Positions 7,142 through 7,948 of a stretch of DNA of 7,948 nt are shown piece by piece. The stretch spans positions 1 to 7,948 of the forward strand of contig CADCUU010000064.1 of assembly GCA_902805995.1 (NCBI GenBank), given 5' to 3'. The position numbers were made by a program, and so were the translations under genes. Source of the stretch: an uncultured Rubellimicrobium sp. Its GTDB lineage: Bacteria > Pseudomonadota > Alphaproteobacteria > Rhodobacterales > Rhodobacteraceae. The first letter of the stretch is position 1, and every line of letters begins with the position of its first letter. The notes beneath the pieces are model-generated. The model ran no database searches, was not told where the DNA came from, and saw only the letters and a program-made list of their open reading frames with translations.

Positions 7142-7370
7142 TGCATCGGTGGGCTTTGAGCAGGTTGCAGGCGGCAGGGCGGTCAGACAGTCCGGGGCAT
7201 GGCGGTCAGTTGGCTGGGGGACAGGCGACTCAGAGGTCCGGCCACCTCCGACGTAGATTGAGGGACCGCGATTTATCCCGACCCTTTGAGGTGCTTGTCA
7301 GGGGGCACTGGCGAGGGCGGCGCTGTGTTGTGCAGCCGGGAATGGACGTCCCAGACCCCGGAGTCGCGCG
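7142..7370 (+). other. Unusual spacer of about 229 bp between ccmA and ccmB
   Basis: CcmA and ccmB are normally adjacent or overlapping, but here about 229 bp separate them. One plus-strand frame is open throughout: an ATG at 7141 overlapping the ccmA TGA (TGATG) leads through 77 codons to a TGA at 7372-7374 overlapping the ccmB ATG (ATGA). The conceptual peptide is Arg-rich (starts [10 protein letters not shown]), has no membrane span or recognised motif, and uses codons rare in the neighbours (several AGG, plus AGA, TTA and CGA). I therefore do not annotate it as a gene. The spacer holds a 9-bp direct repeat GGCGGTCAG (7178-7186 and 7201-7209) and a 5-bp hairpin at 7233-7248. A TTGTCA at 7295-7300 resembles a -35 box, but no -10 box follows at proper spacing. 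Confidence 0.6.
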
Positions 7371-7948
7371 ATGAAAGCCCTCCTCCTGCGCGACCTGCGG
7401 CTTGCCTTCCGTGCGGGCGGGGGGTTCGGCCTGTCGCTCGCGTTCTTCCTGATCGTCATCGTCTTGGTCCCGTTCGCCGTGGGACCGGAGGCCGCAATCC
7501 TGTCGCGCATCGGTCCTGGCATCCTGTGGGTCGCGGCGCTTCTGGCGACGCTGCTGTCGCTCGACCGCCAGTTCGCTCTCGACCACGAGGATGGGGCGCT
7601 GTCCCTGATCGCGACCTCTCCCCTTCCACTGGAAGCAGTCGCGCTGGCCAAGGCCACGGCGCATTGGCTCACGACGGGGCTCCCCCTCACGCTCGCGGCG
7701 GCACCGCTCGGGGTGCTCCTCAGCCTCCAGGGGCCGGCCTTTGGATGGCTGGTGCTGACGCTCGCGCTGGGCACGCCTGCCCTGTCGGTCATCGGGACGT
7801 TCGGGGCGGCGCTGACGGTGGGTCTCCGGCGCGGGGGGCTCCTGCTGTCACTGCTGGTGCTGCCGCTTTACGTCCCCACCCTCATCTTCGGGGCCGAGGC
7901 CGCGCGGCGCGGCGCCGAGGGGTTGGAGAATGGCACGCCCCTCCTGAT
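7371..7948 (+). CDS. ccmB: Haem exporter protein CcmB, truncated by window end
   Basis: CcmB is an integral membrane subunit of the CcmABCD complex of System I cytochrome c maturation. The first 192 residues are visible; the family is about 215-225 aa, so some 25-30 residues are missing. The start MKALLLRDLRLAFR gives the usual basic amphipathic N-terminus, followed by spans near 19-37, 46-63, 98-117, 122-149 and 155-173. Diagnostic CcmB stretches are LSLDRQFALDHEDGALSLI (62-80), matching the family LDRLF...D.EDGSLDLL motif, and LLVLPLYVPTLIFGAE (161-176). GGAG (7360-7363) lies 7 nt before the ATG. Codon use and membrane pattern are like those of its neighbours and unlike the spacer just upstream. 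It continues the ccm operon, though the preceding spacer may mean a separate promoter or processing site. Confidence 0.95.
   Translation, partial: MKALLLRDLRLAFRAGGGFGLSLAFFLIVIVLVPFAVGPEAAILSRIGPGILWVAALLATLLSLDRQFALDHEDGALSLIATSPLPLEAVALAKATAHWLTTGLPLTLAAAPLGVLLSLQGPAFGWLVLTLALGTPALSVIGTFGAALTVGLRRGGLLLSLLVLPLYVPTLIFGAEAARRGAEGLENGTPLL

Noticed and set aside
7258..7329. Promoter boxes for ccmB (TTGAGG at 7258 or TTGTCA at 7295)
   Set aside because: Neither has an acceptable -10 box 16-18 bp downstream; the nearest T-rich hexamers are at the wrong spacing.
1..7948. Mobile elements, CRISPR arrays, tRNA or rRNA genes, defence systems
   Set aside because: I saw no transposase or integrase motifs, no regularly spaced repeats, no tRNA-like cloverleaf and no defence-gene domains on either strand.

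Overview
The window is high-GC DNA that reads as the chromosome of an alphaproteobacterium, most likely Rhodobacterales (Rhodobacteraceae/Roseobacteraceae group). The main reason is the order yajC-secD-secF-Mth938-like-ccmA-ccmB, which I recall as typical of that order, together with protein sequences that look alphaproteobacterial throughout. The genus cannot be read from the sequence. Almost all of the window is housekeeping DNA. I found no insertion sequence, integrase, phage gene, CRISPR array, toxin-antitoxin pair, tRNA or rRNA.

Layout: (1) 2-676, plus strand: C-terminal half of the ribosome-assembly GTPase Der, cut by the window edge. (2) 684-1403, minus strand: a Trp-rich membrane protein of the TspO/MBR type, convergent with der and ending 7 bp from it. 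(3) 1404-1710: a gene-free stretch with several small GC-rich hairpins; the one nearest serS may be its terminator. (4) 1711-3000, minus strand: seryl-tRNA synthetase SerS. (5) 3001-3203: divergent intergenic region with a good sigma70-type promoter facing yajC. (6) 3204-7141, plus strand: yajC, secD, secF, a Mth938-like gene and ccmA, packed with gaps of 1-10 bp or overlapping, apparently one operon. (7) 7142-7370: an unexpected spacer of about 229 bp. (8) 7371-7948: ccmB, cut by the right edge.

The plus-strand cluster links two envelope functions. YajC, SecD and SecF are the accessory part of the Sec translocon and use the proton-motive force to help pull proteins across the inner membrane. 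CcmA and CcmB are the ATPase and a membrane subunit of the CcmABCD complex of System I cytochrome c maturation, which acts on apocytochromes that Sec exports. The Mth938-like protein between them is of uncertain function; relatives include a mitochondrial complex I assembly factor.

I did not find a convincing new biological system. The most notable oddity is the ccmA-ccmB spacer. It is open in one frame from an ATG overlapping the ccmA stop to a TGA overlapping the ccmB start, yet its codon use looks non-coding. Lesser points are the missing Gln in the CcmA Q-loop region, a hairpin in the yajC leader, and the divergent placement of serS.
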